DNA of 7,822 nt, from the NCBI GenBank assembly GCA_024689605.1, contig JAILDD010000027.1, forward strand, positions 1 to 7,822, written 5' to 3'. The position numbers and the translations under genes were made by a program. Of this stretch, positions 6,687 through 7,822 are shown piece after piece (the first letter of the stretch is position 1; the number at the start of each line of letters is the position of its first letter). The stretch comes from Lachnospiraceae bacterium. GTDB lineage: Bacteria > Bacillota_A > Clostridia > Lachnospirales > Lachnospiraceae. The notes beneath the pieces are model-generated. The model did no database searches, was not told where the DNA came from, and saw nothing but the letters and a program-made list of their open reading frames with translations.

Positions 6687-7672
6687 GCATGACAGATACA
6701 GACAAGAATAAATCTCTCATAATAGGTGGCACAAGCCTTTTCGGAAGGTACCTTATCCCAAGGCTTATAAGGCGCGGAGAAGATGTTACTGCAACATATC
6801 TGAAGAAGGCGGATATTGAGAATGATGATCTGGTTAAATATGCCGGATCGGAGAAGTGCACCGAATGGGTAGAAATGGACGTGCTGGATAAGGAAGGCAT
6901 CATTTCCGTGTTGGAAGGCTATATGCCTGATGTGATATATGACCTTGCGGTGCAGAATTCCGTTGGCTATGCATGGAAAGAGCCTGCGGAGACTGTGGAT
7001 ATCAATGTGATAGGTGCGCTGAACCTTTTTGATGCGGTAAGGAGCATAGATGGGTATAAGCCAAGGATAATAATGGCAGGATCAGGTGAGGAATACGGAC
7101 GCAATGATTTTGACCGCATACCCATGTCAGAGGAACTGCAGCCAAGGCCTAATAATATCTTTGCGTCCACAAAGGTCTGTCAGGCACTGCTTGCAAATAT
7201 CTACCACAGGGCTTACGGGCTGGATGTGATCACGCTGAGGACATTTAATGAAATAGGGCCAGGCATGAGCAAGCGGTTTTCGGTTTCCAATTTCTGCATG
7301 CAGTTTGCGAGGGCAGCAAGGGAGGGCAGAAAAGAATTCAAACTACATGTGGGCAATATAAATATAGAGCGTGACTATACGGATGTGCGTGACCTGACCC
7401 AGGCCTTTATTGAAATCGCTGACAAAGGAAAAGGCGGTGAGATATACAATGCGGGCAGGGGAAATGCTGTCAGCGTGCGGAATGTGATAGAGATGCTTGA
7501 GGAAATAAGCGGCGTGAAGGCGGACATAATAGTAGATCCCAGCCGTATGCGTCCAATAGATACGCCTAAGTTTGAGTCTGACAACAGTAAGATAGAAAAG
7601 GATACCGGGTGGCGTGCAGTCTATAGCCTGCGGGATACAATAAAGGATATGTACGATCATGTATCTTCGTAA
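6683..7672 (+). CDS. Second Rmd-like SDR paralogue with altered active site
   Basis: This 329-residue protein aligns along its full length with the preceding Rmd-like protein, so the pair probably arose by tandem duplication or belongs to related subfamilies. Several key sites differ. The nucleotide motif is GGTSLFG (15-21) instead of GASGFVG. HLAAQ has become DLAVQ (87-91). Ser134 of AGSGEEYG is kept, but the catalytic Tyr is Phe160 in FASTK (Lys164 kept), and FNHMGPGQ has become FNEIGPGM. The variant GGTxxxG is known in atypical SDRs, so cofactor binding may survive, but a Phe in place of the proton-donating Tyr argues against normal keto reduction. It may be a regulatory or structural partner of the upstream enzyme, or have changed chemistry. 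The GTG start at 6683 gives a 4-base GTGA overlap and has GAGGAG (6669-6674) 8 bases upstream; an ATG at 6689 is the alternative. The frame is intact, so it is not a pseudogene by sequence. Confidence 0.8.
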   Translation: MSMTDTDKNKSLIIGGTSLFGRYLIPRLIRRGEDVTATYLKKADIENDDLVKYAGSEKCTEWVEMDVLDKEGIISVLEGYMPDVIYDLAVQNSVGYAWKEPAETVDINVIGALNLFDAVRSIDGYKPRIIMAGSGEEYGRNDFDRIPMSEELQPRPNNIFASTKVCQALLANIYHRAYGLDVITLRTFNEIGPGMSKRFSVSNFCMQFARAAREGRKEFKLHVGNINIERDYTDVRDLTQAFIEIADKGKGGEIYNAGRGNAVSVRNVIEMLEEISGVKADIIVDPSRMRPIDTPKFESDNSKIEKDTGWRAVYSLRDTIKDMYDHVSS

Positions 7673-7713
7673 AATGAATTTAAAATATCTGATTTTACTT
7701 ACTGCAAAATAAC

Positions 7714-7718
7714 GGGGG
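7714..7718 (+). promoter_or_regulatory. Shine-Dalgarno site deciding the guanylyltransferase start
   Basis: GGGGG sits 9 bases before the ATG at 7728 and only 3 bases before the in-frame ATG at 7722. Spacing and the family's usual N-terminus (a short lead into the ILLSGGSG strand) favour 7728. Confidence 0.6.
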
Positions 7719-7727
7719 CTAATGATA

Positions 7728-7822
7728 ATGAATGTGATACTTCTTTCCGGCGGATCAGGGAAAAGACTCTGGCCGCTGTCAAATGATAACAGATCAAAGC
7801 AGTTCATAAAGATATTAAAAAG
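7728..7822 (+). CDS. manC: Mannose-1-phosphate guanylyltransferase, N-terminal fragment (3' end outside window)
   Basis: Only 31 codons are visible before the right edge. They contain the nucleotidyltransferase signature ILLSGGSGKRLWPLSN (residues 4-19) followed by RSKQFIKIL, the GGSGxRLWPxS...KQF pattern specific to mannose-1-phosphate guanylyltransferases. The Gly-rich loop and Arg bind GTP and the Lys of KQF is part of the active site. The enzyme makes GDP-mannose from GTP and mannose-1-phosphate, which is the entry point for GDP-D-rhamnose and so fits the Rmd genes just upstream. The gap from the second SDR gene is 55 bases with no terminator, so it is probably in the same operon. Whether it also carries a C-terminal phosphomannose isomerase domain cannot be seen. 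Confidence 0.78.
   Translation, partial: MNVILLSGGSGKRLWPLSNDNRSKQFIKILK

Noticed and set aside
7343..7807. Open frame of 154 codons on the - strand across the end of the second SDR gene and the manC start
   Set aside because: It overlaps two well-supported + strand genes with family motifs, and its translation has no recognisable domain.

Overview
The window looks like chromosomal DNA of a motile, low-to-mid GC Gram-positive Clostridia, most likely a Lachnospiraceae member of the Butyrivibrio/Roseburia type. The evidence is strong G-rich Shine-Dalgarno sites, genes packed on one strand, and a chemoreceptor whose sensor sequence resembles receptors I associate with that family. The genus is inferred from sequence style, not from a marker gene. 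All genes are on the + strand. There are no RNA genes, insertion sequences or CRISPR arrays, and no gene-free stretch longer than about 180 bases.

Region 1 (left edge to about 1963) is the end of a translationally coupled operon. It holds a Sel1/TPR-type repeat protein whose start lies outside the window, a coiled-coil protein with a non-canonical J-domain (HPD motif), and a small stand-alone HIRAN-domain protein. Each gene overlaps the next, and a good intrinsic terminator follows the last. The trio combines a protein scaffold, a predicted Hsp70 partner and a predicted DNA-end binder. It is the best candidate here for an undescribed functional module.

Region 2 (about 1980-4543) is a single large methyl-accepting chemotaxis protein. 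Its extracellular part carries three tandem 98-residue Cache-like sensor units. These are preceded by about three copies of a 26-residue helical repeat, so two repeat scales have similar copy number. A 59-base block in sensor units 2 and 3 is nearly identical although its flanks have diverged, which suggests local gene conversion.

Region 3 (about 4690 to the right edge) begins at an extended -10 promoter. It encodes a membrane-anchored GT2 polyprenyl-phosphate glycosyltransferase (GtrB/DPM1-like), two tandem SDR proteins of the GDP-6-deoxy-D-mannose reductase (Rmd) family, and the first 31 codons of a mannose-1-phosphate guanylyltransferase. Together they suggest synthesis of a GDP-6-deoxyhexose, probably GDP-D-rhamnose, and transfer of a sugar to a lipid carrier for a surface glycan. 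The GDP-mannose 4,6-dehydratase this pathway needs is not in the window. The second SDR has lost the catalytic tyrosine (YxxxK has become FxxxK) along with other conserved residues, so it may not work as an ordinary reductase.
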